Assembly (NCBI RefSeq): GCF_004799495.1 | Contig: NZ_SSMY01000011.1 | Location: 124,001-188,000, forward strand | DNA length: 64,000 nt | Direction of reading: 5' to 3' | Origin: Sphingomonas sp. | Lineage (GTDB): Bacteria; Pseudomonadota; Alphaproteobacteria; Sphingomonadales; Sphingomonadaceae | In this document: one piece after another, positions 39,245-49,309 of the stretch | Position numbering within the stretch: the stretch's first letter is position 1 | Layout: every line of letters starts with the position of its first letter | Notes under the pieces: model-generated | Told to the model about the DNA's origin: nothing | The model's input: only the letters and a program-made list of their open reading frames with translations | Databases searched by the model: none | Program-made: the position numbers and the translations under genes

Positions 39245-39889
39245 CTAGCGTTTCGTCACCTTGCGGAACCGAATCGACCGCCCGTAGCGGTTGAGCAACA
39301 AGTCAGGTCCCGACCGCACCAGCGGCGTGCTCCGGAAATCGACCTTGCCGATGTCGTTCGGCTCGAACCGGAAATCGAACGCATAGCCCTTCGCCGGGTC
39401 GATCGCGATCGGATCGCCGGCCAGTTCGTATATATCGAGCGACAAGGCGATCCTGACCGGCGGGTTATCGGGTTCGAAGTGAACCAGCGTGGCGTCCTCG
39501 GCCAATTGACGCTCATCCTCGCTCCCGTTCTTGAACAGGATATGGAGGTCGAACATTTGCTGGTCGATTCCCGAAGGGCCGGCGAGCGTGACGCGCAGCA
39601 TGCCCGGCACGGCTGTCTTCTGGCCGACGAGGCTGAACCGCGGCGCCTTCACCGGGTCGCTGGTCAGCAACACCTGGCGAGCATCGGCGGTCCAGCGCCC
39701 CGCCGCTTCCTCGTCGAGCGCGCCGTATGACAGACCGTATTCGAACCGGCCGTTTGCCTTGAGCGTGATTCCCGCCGCCATCTCCATCTGGCCGCCGTCG
39801 TAGGTGCCGACCAGGGTGGCGGGGTGCGGATTGCCACGCCCCGCCGGCGCAGCCGCGAGCAAACATAGTGCAAGCGATACCCGGAGCAT
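39245..39889 (-). CDS. Secreted beta-rich protein of unknown function
   Basis: A 214-residue protein with a signal peptide (MLRVSLALCLLAAAPAG). The mature part alternates short strands and may be lipocalin- or beta-sandwich-like (LVGTYDGGQMEMAAGITLKA, ANGRFEYGLSYGALDEEAAG). ATG 39889 has GGGGAGGG 5 nt upstream and was preferred to ATGs upstream at 39904 and 39910. It diverges from moeA, and its stop lies 96 nt from the start of the preceding minus-strand gene. Confidence 0.7.
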   Translation of the reverse strand: MLRVSLALCLLAAAPAGRGNPHPATLVGTYDGGQMEMAAGITLKANGRFEYGLSYGALDEEAAGRWTADARQVLLTSDPVKAPRFSLVGQKTAVPGMLRVTLAGPSGIDQQMFDLHILFKNGSEDERQLAEDATLVHFEPDNPPVRIALSLDIYELAGDPIAIDPAKGYAFDFRFEPNDIGKVDFRSTPLVRSGPDLLLNRYGRSIRFRKVTKR

Positions 39890-40016
39890 GGACGCCCTCC
39901 CCATCGTCATGGCGGCGCCAGTCTAGGGCAACGTCGGGCGGTACGAAATACGATCGGCCTAAACCTCTCTCGCCCCGGGGCTTTTCGCGCTCGTCCCCGC
40001 AATCTAGGGGAGGTGG

Positions 40017-41231
40017 ATGGATCGCGCTTCGTTGCTTTCGGTTGCCGACGCCCGAACGCGTCTCTTTGCGATGACGCGACAGGTCACCACCGAAACCGTG
40101 CCGCTGGCGAGCGCGGCCGGTCGTTGGCTGGCCAATCCGGTGATCGCGCGCCGCTCGCAACCCGCCGCGGATCTGTCGGCGATGGATGGCTATGCGATCC
40201 GTTTCGCCGATATGCCCGGGCCCTGGCGGGTGGTCGGCGAGAGCGCGGCAGGGCGCCCGTTCGCTGGGCAGGTCGGCGCGCGCGAGGCGGCACGGATCTT
40301 TACCGGCGCGGCGATGCCGGCGGGCGCCGACACCGTGCTCGTGCAGGAAGAGGCCGCGCGCAAGCCCGCCCCGGCGGAGGCCGGGGGCGACGCCTTGGCG
40401 CTCGCCGGCGAAGGTCCCGCGCACCAGGGCCGCAACGTTCGTCGCAAGGGGCTGGATTTCGACGCCGGCGACGTCCTGATCGAAGCCGGGACGCGGCTAA
40501 CCCCGGCGCGGATCGCGCTGGCGGCGACCGGCGGGCACGGCGCGCTGACCGTCAACCGGCGGCTGCGTGTCGCTGTGTTGGCGACCGGTGACGAATTGAT
40601 AGCGCCGGGCACACCGTCCGCCGATCCGCTCGCCTTGCCCGAGGGCAACAGCGCGATGCTGGCGGCAATGCTCGCCGATCTGCCGGTCGATGTGACGATG
40701 TTGGGGATCATCCCCGACAGGCTCGACGCACTGACCGCAGCCTTCGCCAACACGCAGGCCGACATCGTCGTGACCACCGGCGGCGCGTCGGTCGGCGACC
40801 ATGACCTCGTCCGCCCTGCGCTCGAGGCGGCGGGCGGGACGATCGATTTCTGGCGGATCGCGCTCCGCCCGGGCAAGCCGATGCTCGCGGGGACACTACG
40901 CGAGGCGGTAGTACTGGGCCTGCCCGGCAACCCGGTGTCGGCATTCGTTACCGCGACGCTGTTCCTGCGCCCGCTGGTCGCCGCGATGGCGGGCGCGCGC
41001 GATCCGCTGCCGCGCACCGTGACCGCCATCCTCGCCGAACCGCTTCCCGCCAACGACCATCGCGAGGATTATCTGCGCGGCACCTCCGCCGGCGGGCGTG
41101 TCGCGATGGCGCCGATCCAGGACAGTTCGATGCTCGCCACGCTGGCCCGCGCCGACTGTCTGATCGCACGCGCGCCGCACGCCCCGCCCGCCGAAATCGG
41201 CGATCCGGTGGAGATCGTTACGCTCGCTTGA
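40017..41231 (+). CDS. moeA: Molybdopterin molybdenumtransferase MoeA
   Basis: A 404-residue enzyme inserting molybdate into adenylated molybdopterin. Blocks seen: [18 protein letters not shown] (domain with the substrate loop), [37 protein letters not shown], the MoCF fold region [17 protein letters not shown] and [22 protein letters not shown]-terminal domain IV closes it. ATG 40017 follows GGGGAGGT. Together with moaC it marks molybdoenzyme capacity. lexA follows after 55 nt. Confidence 0.96.
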   Translation: MDRASLLSVADARTRLFAMTRQVTTETVPLASAAGRWLANPVIARRSQPAADLSAMDGYAIRFADMPGPWRVVGESAAGRPFAGQVGAREAARIFTGAAMPAGADTVLVQEEAARKPAPAEAGGDALALAGEGPAHQGRNVRRKGLDFDAGDVLIEAGTRLTPARIALAATGGHGALTVNRRLRVAVLATGDELIAPGTPSADPLALPEGNSAMLAAMLADLPVDVTMLGIIPDRLDALTAAFANTQADIVVTTGGASVGDHDLVRPALEAAGGTIDFWRIALRPGKPMLAGTLREAVVLGLPGNPVSAFVTATLFLRPLVAAMAGARDPLPRTVTAILAEPLPANDHREDYLRGTSAGGRVAMAPIQDSSMLATLARADCLIARAPHAPPAEIGDPVEIVTLA

Positions 41232-41244
41232 CTTGGATCGCGAT

Positions 41245-41270
41245 GTTCCATATTGGTTCCATATCTGTTC
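41245..41270 (+). promoter_or_regulatory. Tandem LexA operators (SOS boxes) upstream of lexA
   Basis: Three GTTC half sites, at 41245-41248, 41256-41259 and 41267-41270, are each separated by exactly 7 nt, giving two overlapping GTTC-N7-GTTC operators, the direct-repeat LexA box of alphaproteobacteria. They lie 17-42 nt before the lexA start, so LexA should repress its own gene. Confidence 0.9.
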
Positions 41271-41286
41271 TGGACGGAGGAACATC

Positions 41287-41952
41287 ATGCTCACGAAGAA
41301 GCAGCACGAACTCATCTGCTTCATCAACGACCGCCTCGCCGAAACCGGGGTGTCGCCGTCGTTCGAGGAAATGAAGGAGGCGCTCGACCTCAAGTCGAAG
41401 TCGGGCGTGCACCGCCTGATCTCGGCGCTCGAGGAACGCCAGTTCCTGCGTCGCCTGCCCAACCGTGCGCGCGCGCTCGAAGTGCTCAAGATGCCCGAAC
41501 GCGCGGAGAAACGCGGCACGGCGAGCCCCAAGCCCAACAATTTCCGCCCGCTGCCCGAGCCCGCCAACGACGTGATCGAAATCCCGTTGCACGGCCGCAT
41601 CGCCGCGGGTGTCCCGATCGAGGCGTTCGAAGGCTCATCGATGCTCGCGGTCCCCGCCGCGTTGCTCGGCAATGGCGAGCATTATGCACTCGAAGTGTCG
41701 GGGGACTCGATGGTCGAGGCCGGCATTCTCGACGGCGATTACGCGCTGATCCGCCGCACCGAGGTGGCACGCGACGGCGAGATCGTCGTGGCGCTGATCG
41801 AGGAAAACGAAGCGACGCTCAAATATTTCCGCCGCGAGGGCGCGATGGTCCGGCTCGACCCGGCCAACCGCGCCTACGACCCGCAACGTTACGCGCCCGC
41901 GCAAGTGCGCGTGCAGGGCCGGCTGGCGGGGCTGTTGCGGCGTTACGACTGA
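41287..41952 (+). CDS. lexA: LexA repressor of the SOS regulon
   Basis: A 221-residue repressor. The N-terminal winged-helix part ([20 protein letters not shown], then [19 protein letters not shown]) binds DNA. The C-terminal S24 self-cleaving domain has the Ala107-Gly108 cut site in RIAAGVP and the Ser141/Lys179 dyad ([15 protein letters not shown]). GGAGG precedes ATG 41287, and tandem operators lie just upstream. Its last 10 nt overlap the convergent 2OG oxygenase gene. Confidence 0.97.
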   Translation: MLTKKQHELICFINDRLAETGVSPSFEEMKEALDLKSKSGVHRLISALEERQFLRRLPNRARALEVLKMPERAEKRGTASPKPNNFRPLPEPANDVIEIPLHGRIAAGVPIEAFEGSSMLAVPAALLGNGEHYALEVSGDSMVEAGILDGDYALIRRTEVARDGEIVVALIEENEATLKYFRREGAMVRLDPANRAYDPQRYAPAQVRVQGRLAGLLRRYD

Positions 41953-42584
41953 GCGGCGGCGGGCGCGGCGGGCTTCTTCGACCGCGCCCAGCAATTGATC
42001 GAGAAGCGCGAATCCGCGAATGAGCCCGATGGACAGGCAATCGGGCGAACCTCGTGCGGCGCCCAGGATGGAAACGCGACCAGCCGGTTCTGCTGCGGCT
42101 CGATATCGGCGAACGTCGCTTTCGACGCGAGTGCGAACATGCGCAGCGCACCGCCGCTGAACGCCTTGGGCTCGGCGTGGAAATAATAGACCATGCTGAC
42201 CAGCCGCGTCCCCCGCCCCTCGCGCGGCCCCATTTTGGTGTCGATGTGCGTCCGGTAGAAATCGCCGTCGTTGTGCGCGGCGAGTTCGAGCTCGAAGCGC
42301 GAGACCGGAAACGGCGCCATTCCCATCTCGACCAGCATCCCGGGCAACAGCGCGGTGACATAGCCCTCGATCCGCTCGCGCCACGGGTCGAACATCCGCC
42401 GCGGCAGCGCGCGCGACGTGCGAAAGTCGGGCGTTACCCCCGCCCCGCCGACCTTCGTCGACGCGAAATCGGCCTCGTGTACCAAGGTGAAAGCGAGCAG
42501 GTCGGCAAGGTCGTCGGGCCGCAGCACATCGTCGCGGATCGCATAGGGTGAAACGCGGTCGAGTGGATTGGCGGGCACGGTCAT
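41943..42584 (-). CDS. 2OG-Fe(II) oxygenase (prolyl-hydroxylase-like)
   Basis: A 213-residue dioxygenase of the Fe2OG superfamily. Iron ligands are visible as THID (His113, Asp115) and His177, with the 2-oxoglutarate-binding Arg180 in [20 protein letters not shown] is the strand between. Members hydroxylate protein prolyl residues or small substrates; the target here is unknown. The ATG at 42584 overlaps the comEC stop (ATGA), so it is coupled to comEC, and it converges with lexA by 10 nt. Confidence 0.85.
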   Translation of the reverse strand: MTVPANPLDRVSPYAIRDDVLRPDDLADLLAFTLVHEADFASTKVGGAGVTPDFRTSRALPRRMFDPWRERIEGYVTALLPGMLVEMGMAPFPVSRFELELAAHNDGDFYRTHIDTKMGPREGRGTRLVSMVYYFHAEPKAFSGGALRMFALASKATFADIEPQQNRLVAFPSWAPHEVRPIACPSGSFADSRFSINCWARSKKPAAPAAAQS

Positions 42585-44842
42585 CGGGCCTTCTCGCCAA
42601 TCGGGCGGCGATTTGCCAGTCCCGCGTCGCGCGTGCGATCGGTCGACGCGGCGATCACCCACGGATGTTGGTCGCCGGGCGCCCGCACGGTGACGATCCG
42701 TCCGCTCGACAGCGCGATCGCGACGCCGCCGGTTCGCCGCAGGGTCGGCGCATCGAGCTTGAGCCACGTCGGCGTGCAGCTGCGCGGCAAGCGGCGGTCG
42801 CTCACCACGATATCGGCGCTGCGGCACGCGGCGCTCAGCTGGTCGATCGGGAGTTGGTATAGGCTGCGCGTCGCGAGGATGCGGAACGTGCGACCGCTCG
42901 AGGTGACGAGCGCGAGGCAGGCGTCGCGGGTGCACTGCGCGAACGGCTGCTCCGACAGCAGCAACGCTTCGCCATCGACCCCGGCATTCTCCGCCATCGT
43001 GTCGCGCGCATAGTCGCCGGCCCGGTCGCGCAGCATCGCCACGCCGCCGTCGGGCGTCCTGATCGCGAGATGCTGGCCGTCGCCCGACACCAGCAAATCG
43101 GGCGCGGGAGTCGCCAGCGCCCACACCGCGCCGACCGCGAACGGCACCGTGCCCGCGAGCCGCGCCCGAGTCCGCCACAAGGCAAGCCACAAACCGCCCA
43201 CGATCATCAGCCCGTACGCCCCGCCCGGCATCGCCGGCAGCATCGCGAGCGATCCCGGCGCGACCGCCGCCATGTGCGCGATCCACAACAACAGCGCGAG
43301 TGCCCTGCCCGCCACCCACCAGAACGGCGCGCCCAGCCCGACCGCGTCGAACGCCAGCGCGAGCGCCTCGGCGGGCATGATCACGAAGGTCGTCAGCGGA
43401 ATCGCGACGATATTGGCAAGCGCGCCGTACAGTCCGTCCTTGTGGAAGTGATAGATCGCGATCGGCGCGAGTGCGAATTCGACGATCAGCCCGGTGAGCA
43501 GCAACGACGCCAGCTCGCGTAGCACCTTGCGCCACCACGATTCGTCGCGTTTCAGGAACCAGCCGCGCACCGTCGGCTGCTCGTGCAGCGCGACGATCGC
43601 GGCGACCGCCGCGAACGACAGCTGGAAACTCGGCCCCATCATCGCGTCGGGCCACAACAGCATCACGACGAACGCGCCCGCGGCGACCAGCCGCAGCGTG
43701 ATCGCCTCGCGCCCCATCGCCAGCGCGGTCAGGACCAGCAACGCGGCGATGCACGACCGCATCGTCGGCACCTGGTTGCCGGTCAGCATCGTGTAGCCGA
43801 TCGCTGCGAGCGCGCCCGCCCCGGCCGCGATGACCGGAATCCGCGCCCGGAGCGCCAGCCACGGCCACAAGGCGAGCAGCCGGGTGACGATCCAGATCGT
43901 GAAGGCGACCGCCGCGGTGATGTGCAGCCCGCTGACCGACAGCAGGTGCGCGAGCCCCGACCGGCGCATGTCGCTCTGCGCCTGCTGGTCGATCGCGCCC
44001 TCGTCCCCCGCGGCGAGCGCGGCGGCGATCCCGCCGGCATTCCCCGGCAGCGCGGCCTCGATATGCGCGGCCAGCGCGGCGCGCAGCCCGTTCGATTGCG
44101 AACCCGGCGTCAGGACCGTCACTGGCGCGATTCCCTTCCCCGTCGCGCCGAGCCCGTCGAACCATGCCACACGCCGGAAATCGTACGCACCGGGCACGGT
44201 CGCCTCGTTGGGCGGCATCAGGCGCGCTTGGAGCTTGATCGTCGCGCCGGTGCTGAGATTGGCCGGCATGTCAGCTTGCGCGAGGTTGACGCGGATGTGC
44301 GGCGGCAAGGCCGGAGGCGGTCGTTGATACGACGTGCCCCCGCCCGGTCTTCCGGGTGCGGTCGCGGTGGAGGCTTGCGCATCGGCCATCACCGACAACG
44401 GCGCCAGCCTGAGCCGCACCAGCGCCCGCGCCGGCAGCGGCTCGACGCTTTCGACCCGCGCGGTCATCGTCACGATCGCGGGCCGCGCGAGCACCGGCGC
44501 CGCGACATCGCTCGCACGCCACCACGCCAGCCCGATCCCAAGCGCCGCGACGATCGCGCCTATCGCCACAGCCCGCCCCGCACGCCCGTGCCGCCCGACC
44601 GCTACTGCCGCCAGCGCCACTGCCGCCAGAGCGTACATCGCCGCGATCCACTCCTGACGGTCGGGCAGCACGAACCACGCCGCGATCCCGCCGCCCAGCG
44701 CCACCGGCAGCCACAACGGCAGTTGGTCGCGCTCCGCCTCCAGCCGCGTCTCGAGTGCGTCACGCACACGCCAAACGCGCGCGACCTGCGTTTGAAGCCG
44801 CGAAACGTGCGTGCTAGAGGCCCCCTCGGCGATCGTCGCCAT
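42581..44842 (-). CDS. comEC: ComEC/Rec2 family DNA-uptake channel protein
   Basis: A 753-residue polytopic protein. The N-terminal DUF4131-type region has two to three helices and an OB-like segment ([19 protein letters not shown]). The competence domain follows ([45 protein letters not shown]). The C-terminal soluble part is short and lacks the intact HxHxDH motif of a metallo-beta-lactamase, as in other alphaproteobacterial members. ComEC proteins translocate single-stranded DNA across the inner membrane. ATG 44842 ([10 protein letters not shown]) was chosen; it diverges from gltX. Confidence 0.85.
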   Translation of the reverse strand: MATIAEGASSTHVSRLQTQVARVWRVRDALETRLEAERDQLPLWLPVALGGGIAAWFVLPDRQEWIAAMYALAAVALAAVAVGRHGRAGRAVAIGAIVAALGIGLAWWRASDVAAPVLARPAIVTMTARVESVEPLPARALVRLRLAPLSVMADAQASTATAPGRPGGGTSYQRPPPALPPHIRVNLAQADMPANLSTGATIKLQARLMPPNEATVPGAYDFRRVAWFDGLGATGKGIAPVTVLTPGSQSNGLRAALAAHIEAALPGNAGGIAAALAAGDEGAIDQQAQSDMRRSGLAHLLSVSGLHITAAVAFTIWIVTRLLALWPWLALRARIPVIAAGAGALAAIGYTMLTGNQVPTMRSCIAALLVLTALAMGREAITLRLVAAGAFVVMLLWPDAMMGPSFQLSFAAVAAIVALHEQPTVRGWFLKRDESWWRKVLRELASLLLTGLIVEFALAPIAIYHFHKDGLYGALANIVAIPLTTFVIMPAEALALAFDAVGLGAPFWWVAGRALALLLWIAHMAAVAPGSLAMLPAMPGGAYGLMIVGGLWLALWRTRARLAGTVPFAVGAVWALATPAPDLLVSGDGQHLAIRTPDGGVAMLRDRAGDYARDTMAENAGVDGEALLLSEQPFAQCTRDACLALVTSSGRTFRILATRSLYQLPIDQLSAACRSADIVVSDRRLPRSCTPTWLKLDAPTLRRTGGVAIALSSGRIVTVRAPGDQHPWVIAASTDRTRDAGLANRRPIGEKAR

Positions 44843-44870
44843 ATGTTCTTCAGCTTGGGAGCACGCGCGG

Positions 44871-46304
44871 TTGAGCGCAAGTTCTGATCCCGGATCGCCC
44901 GCAGGCGCATCCGTCACGCCAGTCGTCACCCGGTTCGCGCCCTCGCCGACCGGTTATCTGCACATCGGCGGCGCGCGCACCGCGCTGTTCAACCTGCTGT
45001 TTGCGCGTCATCACGGCGGCAAGTTCCTGCTGCGGATCGAGGATACCGACCGCGCGCGCTCAACCCAGCCGGCGATCGACGCGATCCTCGACGGGATGCG
45101 CTGGCTCGGGCTCGATTGGGACGGCGACGAAACCTATCAGTTCGCCCGCGCCGACCGCCACGCCGCGGTGGCGCGCGAGATGGTCGAAAAGGGCGCGGCA
45201 TACCGCTGCTACCTCACCCCCGACGAGCTCGCCCAGATGCGCGAGGAAGCCGCTGCGGCGAAGAAGCCGCTCCGCATCCGCTCGCCATGGCGCGACCGTA
45301 CGCCCAACGATCCCAACGCGCCGCACGTCATCCGCCTCAAGGCCCCGACCGAGGGCGCGACGACGATCCACGACCGCGTGCAGGGCGAAGTCACCGTCCA
45401 GAACGCCGAGATCGACGACTTGGTCCTGCTCCGCTCGGACGGCACGCCGACCTACATGCTCGCGGTGGTGGTCGACGATCACGACATGGGGGTGACCCAC
45501 GTCATCCGCGGCGACGATCATCTCAACAATGCGTTCCGCCAATTGCCGATCTACCGTGCGATGGGCTGGCCGGAGCCGGTCTACGCACATATCCCGCTGA
45601 TCCACGGGTCGGACGGCGCGAAGCTGTCGAAGCGCCACGGCGCGCTCGGCGTCGATGCGTATCGCGACGAAATGGGGTTGCTTCCCGAAGCGGTCGACAA
45701 TTACCTGCTGCGGCTCGGCTGGGGGCACGGGGACGACGAGATCATCAGCCGCGACCAGGCGATCGAATGGTTCGACCTGGCGGGCGTCGGCAAGTCGCCC
45801 AGCCGGTTCGACCTCAAGAAGCTGGAGAACATCAACGGCCATTATATCCGCGAGGCCGACGATGCCCGCCTGGCCGATCTGGTCGCCGCTCGCCTGCCCT
45901 CGCCAATCGACGATTCGCAGCGCGACCTGCTGCGCCGCACCATGCCATTTCTGAAGCCCCGCGCGGCCAATCTCAACGAATTGGCGACGGCGAGTACCTT
46001 CCTTTTCGCGGTGCGGCCGCTTGCAATCGACGCCGACGCCGCGCCCTTGCTCACGGGCGACGCACCCGCGCTTCTTTCGCAACTGCACACTGCGCTTGAC
46101 GCGCTCGACGGCTGGGATACGGAGAGTCTCGAAAACGCGGTTCGGCAGGTCGCCGAAGGCGCCGGGGTCAAGCTGGGTCAGGTCGCGCAACCGTTGCGCG
46201 TGGCATTGACCGGGAAGCGCACCTCGCCCGGCATCTTCGACGTGCTTGCGGTGCTGGGCCGCGACGAAAGCCTGGGCCGCATCGCCGACGCGATGGCCGC
46301 CTGA
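44871..46304 (+). CDS. gltX: Glutamyl-tRNA synthetase
   Basis: A 477-residue class I synthetase. The HIGH motif is [17 protein letters not shown], the KMSKS loop is KLSKRHG, and [12 protein letters not shown] is the conserved ATP/Glu-side element; the C-terminal anticodon-binding part ends at residue ~477. The start is uncertain: TTG 44871 has GGGAG about 10 nt upstream, whereas GTG 44811 would extend the protein into the divergent comEC leader; both precede the conserved core. gltA follows after 20 nt. Confidence 0.95.
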   Translation: MSASSDPGSPAGASVTPVVTRFAPSPTGYLHIGGARTALFNLLFARHHGGKFLLRIEDTDRARSTQPAIDAILDGMRWLGLDWDGDETYQFARADRHAAVAREMVEKGAAYRCYLTPDELAQMREEAAAAKKPLRIRSPWRDRTPNDPNAPHVIRLKAPTEGATTIHDRVQGEVTVQNAEIDDLVLLRSDGTPTYMLAVVVDDHDMGVTHVIRGDDHLNNAFRQLPIYRAMGWPEPVYAHIPLIHGSDGAKLSKRHGALGVDAYRDEMGLLPEAVDNYLLRLGWGHGDDEIISRDQAIEWFDLAGVGKSPSRFDLKKLENINGHYIREADDARLADLVAARLPSPIDDSQRDLLRRTMPFLKPRAANLNELATASTFLFAVRPLAIDADAAPLLTGDAPALLSQLHTALDALDGWDTESLENAVRQVAEGAGVKLGQVAQPLRVALTGKRTSPGIFDVLAVLGRDESLGRIADAMAA

Positions 46305-46324
46305 AAATTCGAAGGAACGTTACG

Positions 46325-47602
46325 ATGACCGATGCCCCCACGATCAAGCTCGGCAACCACGACTACGCCGTCATGTCGGGATCGGTCGGCCCCGACGTGA
46401 TCGACATCCGCAAGCTGTACGCGGACACCGGCATGTTCACGTACGATCCCGGCTTCACCTCGACCGCGTCGTGCGAGAGCGCGCTGACCTATATCGATGG
46501 CGACGAGGGCGTGCTGCTCCACCGCGGCTATCCGATCGGGCAGTTGGCCGAGGAATCGAGCTTCATGGAGGTCAGCTATCTGCTGCTCAACGGCGAATTG
46601 CCGTCGAAGCAGGAACTTGCCGATTTCACCACCACGATCAGCCGCCACACGATGGTGCACGAACAGCTCGCCTCGTTCTTCCACGGTTTCCGCCGTGACG
46701 CGCACCCGATGGCGGTGATGTGCGGCGTGGTCGGTGCGCTGTCGGCCTTCTACCCCGATTCGACCGAAATCCACGATCCGCGCCAGCGGATGATCGCGTC
46801 ACACCGCCTGATCGCCAAGATGCCGACGATCGCCGCGATGGCGTACAAATATTCGGTTGGCCAGCCGTTCCTCTATCCGGACAACAACCTGTCCTACACC
46901 GGCAATTTCCTGCGCATGACGTTCGGCGTGCCGGCCGAGCCGTACGAAGTGAACCCGGTGGTCGAAAAGGCGATGGACCGCATCTTCATCCTCCACGCCG
47001 ATCATGAACAGAACGCCTCGACCTCGACCGTCCGCCTCGCCGGCTCGTCGGGCGCCAACCCGTTCGCGTGCATCGCGGCGGGGATCGCGTGCCTGTGGGG
47101 CCCGGCGCATGGCGGCGCCAACGAAGCCGCGCTCAACATGCTGCGCGAAATCGGCACGCCCGACCGTATTCCGGAGTTCATCGCGCGCGCGAAGGACAAG
47201 AACGACCCGTTCCGCCTGATGGGCTTCGGCCACCGCGTGTACAAGAATTACGACCCGCGCGCGACGGTGATGCAGCAGACCGTGCGCGAAGTGTTCGACG
47301 CGCTGAAGGTCAGCGATCCGGTGTTCGAGGTCGCGCTGCAACTCGAGCATATGGCGCTCAACGACCCCTATTTCATCGACAAGAAGCTCTTCCCCAACGT
47401 CGATTTCTATTCGGGCGTGATCCTGTCGGCGATCGGTTTCCCGACGACGATGTTCACCGCATTGTTCGCGCTCGCCCGCACTGTCGGCTGGGTCGCGCAG
47501 TGGAACGAGATGATCAGCGACCCGGCGCAGAAGATCGGCCGCCCGCGGCAGCTCTACACCGGGCCGACGCAGCGCGATTACGTGCCGGTGGGCAAGCGCT
47601 GA
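46325..47602 (+). CDS. gltA: Citrate synthase (type II)
   Basis: A 425-residue TCA-cycle enzyme condensing oxaloacetate and acetyl-CoA. Catalytic histidines and the Asp are in [27 protein letters not shown] and [13 protein letters not shown]; the long N-terminal region ([20 protein letters not shown]) is the type II beta-domain seen in Gram-negatives that are NADH-inhibited. GAAGGAACG precedes ATG 46325. The stop overlaps the next small gene (TGATG). Confidence 0.97.
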   Translation: MTDAPTIKLGNHDYAVMSGSVGPDVIDIRKLYADTGMFTYDPGFTSTASCESALTYIDGDEGVLLHRGYPIGQLAEESSFMEVSYLLLNGELPSKQELADFTTTISRHTMVHEQLASFFHGFRRDAHPMAVMCGVVGALSAFYPDSTEIHDPRQRMIASHRLIAKMPTIAAMAYKYSVGQPFLYPDNNLSYTGNFLRMTFGVPAEPYEVNPVVEKAMDRIFILHADHEQNASTSTVRLAGSSGANPFACIAAGIACLWGPAHGGANEAALNMLREIGTPDRIPEFIARAKDKNDPFRLMGFGHRVYKNYDPRATVMQQTVREVFDALKVSDPVFEVALQLEHMALNDPYFIDKKLFPNVDFYSGVILSAIGFPTTMFTALFALARTVGWVAQWNEMISDPAQKIGRPRQLYTGPTQRDYVPVGKR

Positions 47603-47790
47603 TGAAGCTGCTGCTCCAGATCGTCGGCGTCCTGTGCGTCGCGATGGGCGGGCTGTGGTTCCTGCAAGGCGCCGGCGTCGTCCACTGGCCGGCGTCGAGC
47701 TTCATGCTCGACGTACGGATCTGGATGCTGTGGGGCGGATTGCTCGCGTTGTTTGGCGTGGCGCTGATCGGCTGGGCGCGGCGGCGCTGA
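47602..47790 (+). CDS. Small two-TM membrane protein after gltA
   Basis: A 62-residue protein with two transmembrane helices (residues 3-26 and 39-58) and a basic end (WARRR). It starts in the gltA stop codon (TGATG) and is therefore translationally coupled to it. No function is known. It is too short and hydrophobic for an enzyme. Confidence 0.7.
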   Translation: MKLLLQIVGVLCVAMGGLWFLQGAGVVHWPASSFMLDVRIWMLWGGLLALFGVALIGWARRR

Positions 47791-47959
47791 ATATCTCTAC
47801 CAATGCAGGGTTTCGCATGACATCGTAGCGTCATGCAGCACTACCTTCTTCCTCACGGTCATCGGACCGAGCGGCTGGTCTTCGCGTCAACGCAGACCGC
47901 GGAAGCCGGGCGGCTAACCACCTTGCTAGTGTAAACTTAGTGTCAACTTTGCCTATTTT

Positions 47960-49309
47960 TCAGGCATTCCGTCCCGGCAAGCTCAGCATGAACCGAGCCC
48001 CCTCGCCCGGCGCCGAATCGACGCTCAGGTCGCCGCCCATCGCGCGCGCCAGCCGCCGTGCGATGTAGAGGCCGAGGCCGCTCCCGCCCGGCTCGGTCGG
48101 GTCGACGCGCTCGAATTTCTCGAAGATGCGCGCCTGGTCCTCGGGCGCGATGCCCTTGCCCTGATCGGCGACGATGATCACCACCGCGCCGCGGTCGCGA
48201 TGCGTGCGCACCCACACCATCCCGCCGTCGGGCGAATAGCGCACCGCATTGCCGATCAGATTGACCAAGATTTGCAGCACGCGCTTGAACTCGCCGGTCG
48301 CGGGCGCGGCGTCGCTGTCTTGCGGCTTGTCGATCCGCACCCCGCGTTCGCTCGCGCGCACGCTCAGCAGTCCGGCGGCGCGGCGGCCGACATCGGCGAG
48401 GTCGATCGGCTCGGCGGCGACCGCGAAATCCGGCCGCTCGATCGCCTGCAGGTCGACCAGATCGTCGACCAGTCCCATCAGGTGCCGCCCGGCGCTGGCG
48501 ATGTCGGCGGCGTAGTCTACATAATCCTGCCGGATCGGGCCATCGGTCTGCGCATTGATGCTGTCGGCATTGGCGATGATCCGCCCGAGCGGCGCACGCA
48601 GCGCGCGGTCGAGCCGCGCGCCGAATTCGTCGGTCAGCGTGTCGGTGGCGGCCGTGACGGGGGACGGCGTCGCGACGGCGCGCGCCGATCCGGTATAGCC
48701 GGCGAACTTGCCCGCGGTGTCGAGCCGCGGCCGCGCCGACAGCATGACCGTGGCGCCGGTCGAGCGGATCATCGCGGGCTGGTCGTCGAACGCGCCATGC
48801 GCGAGCAACACGGCGAACATCGGCATCGCGCCGTGCTCATCGGGCTTGGGCGTCATCAGCGCATCGAGCGGCTTGCCGAGCAGCCCCGACGGCTCGATCC
48901 CCTGCCGCGCGGCGTCGGCACCGATCGCGGTCAGGTGGAGCGTCGCGTCGGTCTCCCACGACCAGTCGGCGCCCTGCACCAGCAAGTCGCGCTCGCGCCG
49001 CGCGGTGTCGGCGGGCGGCGTCCACGGTGCTCGTGCGCGCCAACCGCTGATCGCGAGCGCGACCCCGGCATCGACTGGCGTGGCGACGACCCACAATTCG
49101 ACCTCGTCGGGCCCATCGGCGACCACGGCGTGCCGCGACACGGGGATCCCGAGCCGCTGCGCCAGCCGCGCCAGCACCGCGATCTGCGGGACGACAAAGG
49201 GCTGCCCGATCGCACCCCCGGCGCGCCGGTTGAGCTCGTCGAGGGGACCGCCCGCCTCGACCAGGCGGCCGTCGCGATCGACCAGGCCCGGGACCGCCGC
49301 GTCGTTCAT
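47960..49309 (-). CDS. PAS-containing histidine-kinase homologue lacking the phospho-accepting His
   Basis: A 449-residue soluble protein. Residues ~1-100 form an N-terminal sensor-like segment, ~115-215 a PAS domain (WSWETDATLHLTAIGADAA), ~225-290 a HisKA-type dimerisation helix pair and ~340-449 an intact HATPase (ILVNLIGNAVRYSP, ADQGKGIAPE, FEKFERVD, GGSGLGLYIARRL). The H-box reads LDRALRAPLG, where the invariant His of the SHELRTPL pattern is Arg235. It therefore should not autophosphorylate on that site; it may bind ATP as a switch, as DivL-like proteins do. Its start overlaps the DUF2336 stop (ATGA). Confidence 0.82.
   Translation of the reverse strand: MNDAAVPGLVDRDGRLVEAGGPLDELNRRAGGAIGQPFVVPQIAVLARLAQRLGIPVSRHAVVADGPDEVELWVVATPVDAGVALAISGWRARAPWTPPADTARRERDLLVQGADWSWETDATLHLTAIGADAARQGIEPSGLLGKPLDALMTPKPDEHGAMPMFAVLLAHGAFDDQPAMIRSTGATVMLSARPRLDTAGKFAGYTGSARAVATPSPVTAATDTLTDEFGARLDRALRAPLGRIIANADSINAQTDGPIRQDYVDYAADIASAGRHLMGLVDDLVDLQAIERPDFAVAAEPIDLADVGRRAAGLLSVRASERGVRIDKPQDSDAAPATGEFKRVLQILVNLIGNAVRYSPDGGMVWVRTHRDRGAVVIIVADQGKGIAPEDQARIFEKFERVDPTEPGGSGLGLYIARRLARAMGGDLSVDSAPGEGARFMLSLPGRNA

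Noticed and set aside
47833..47934. 33-codon ORF between the post-gltA gene and the kinase-like gene
   Set aside because: No Shine-Dalgarno, no homology recalled and chance length; the 169-nt gap otherwise holds nothing I can identify.
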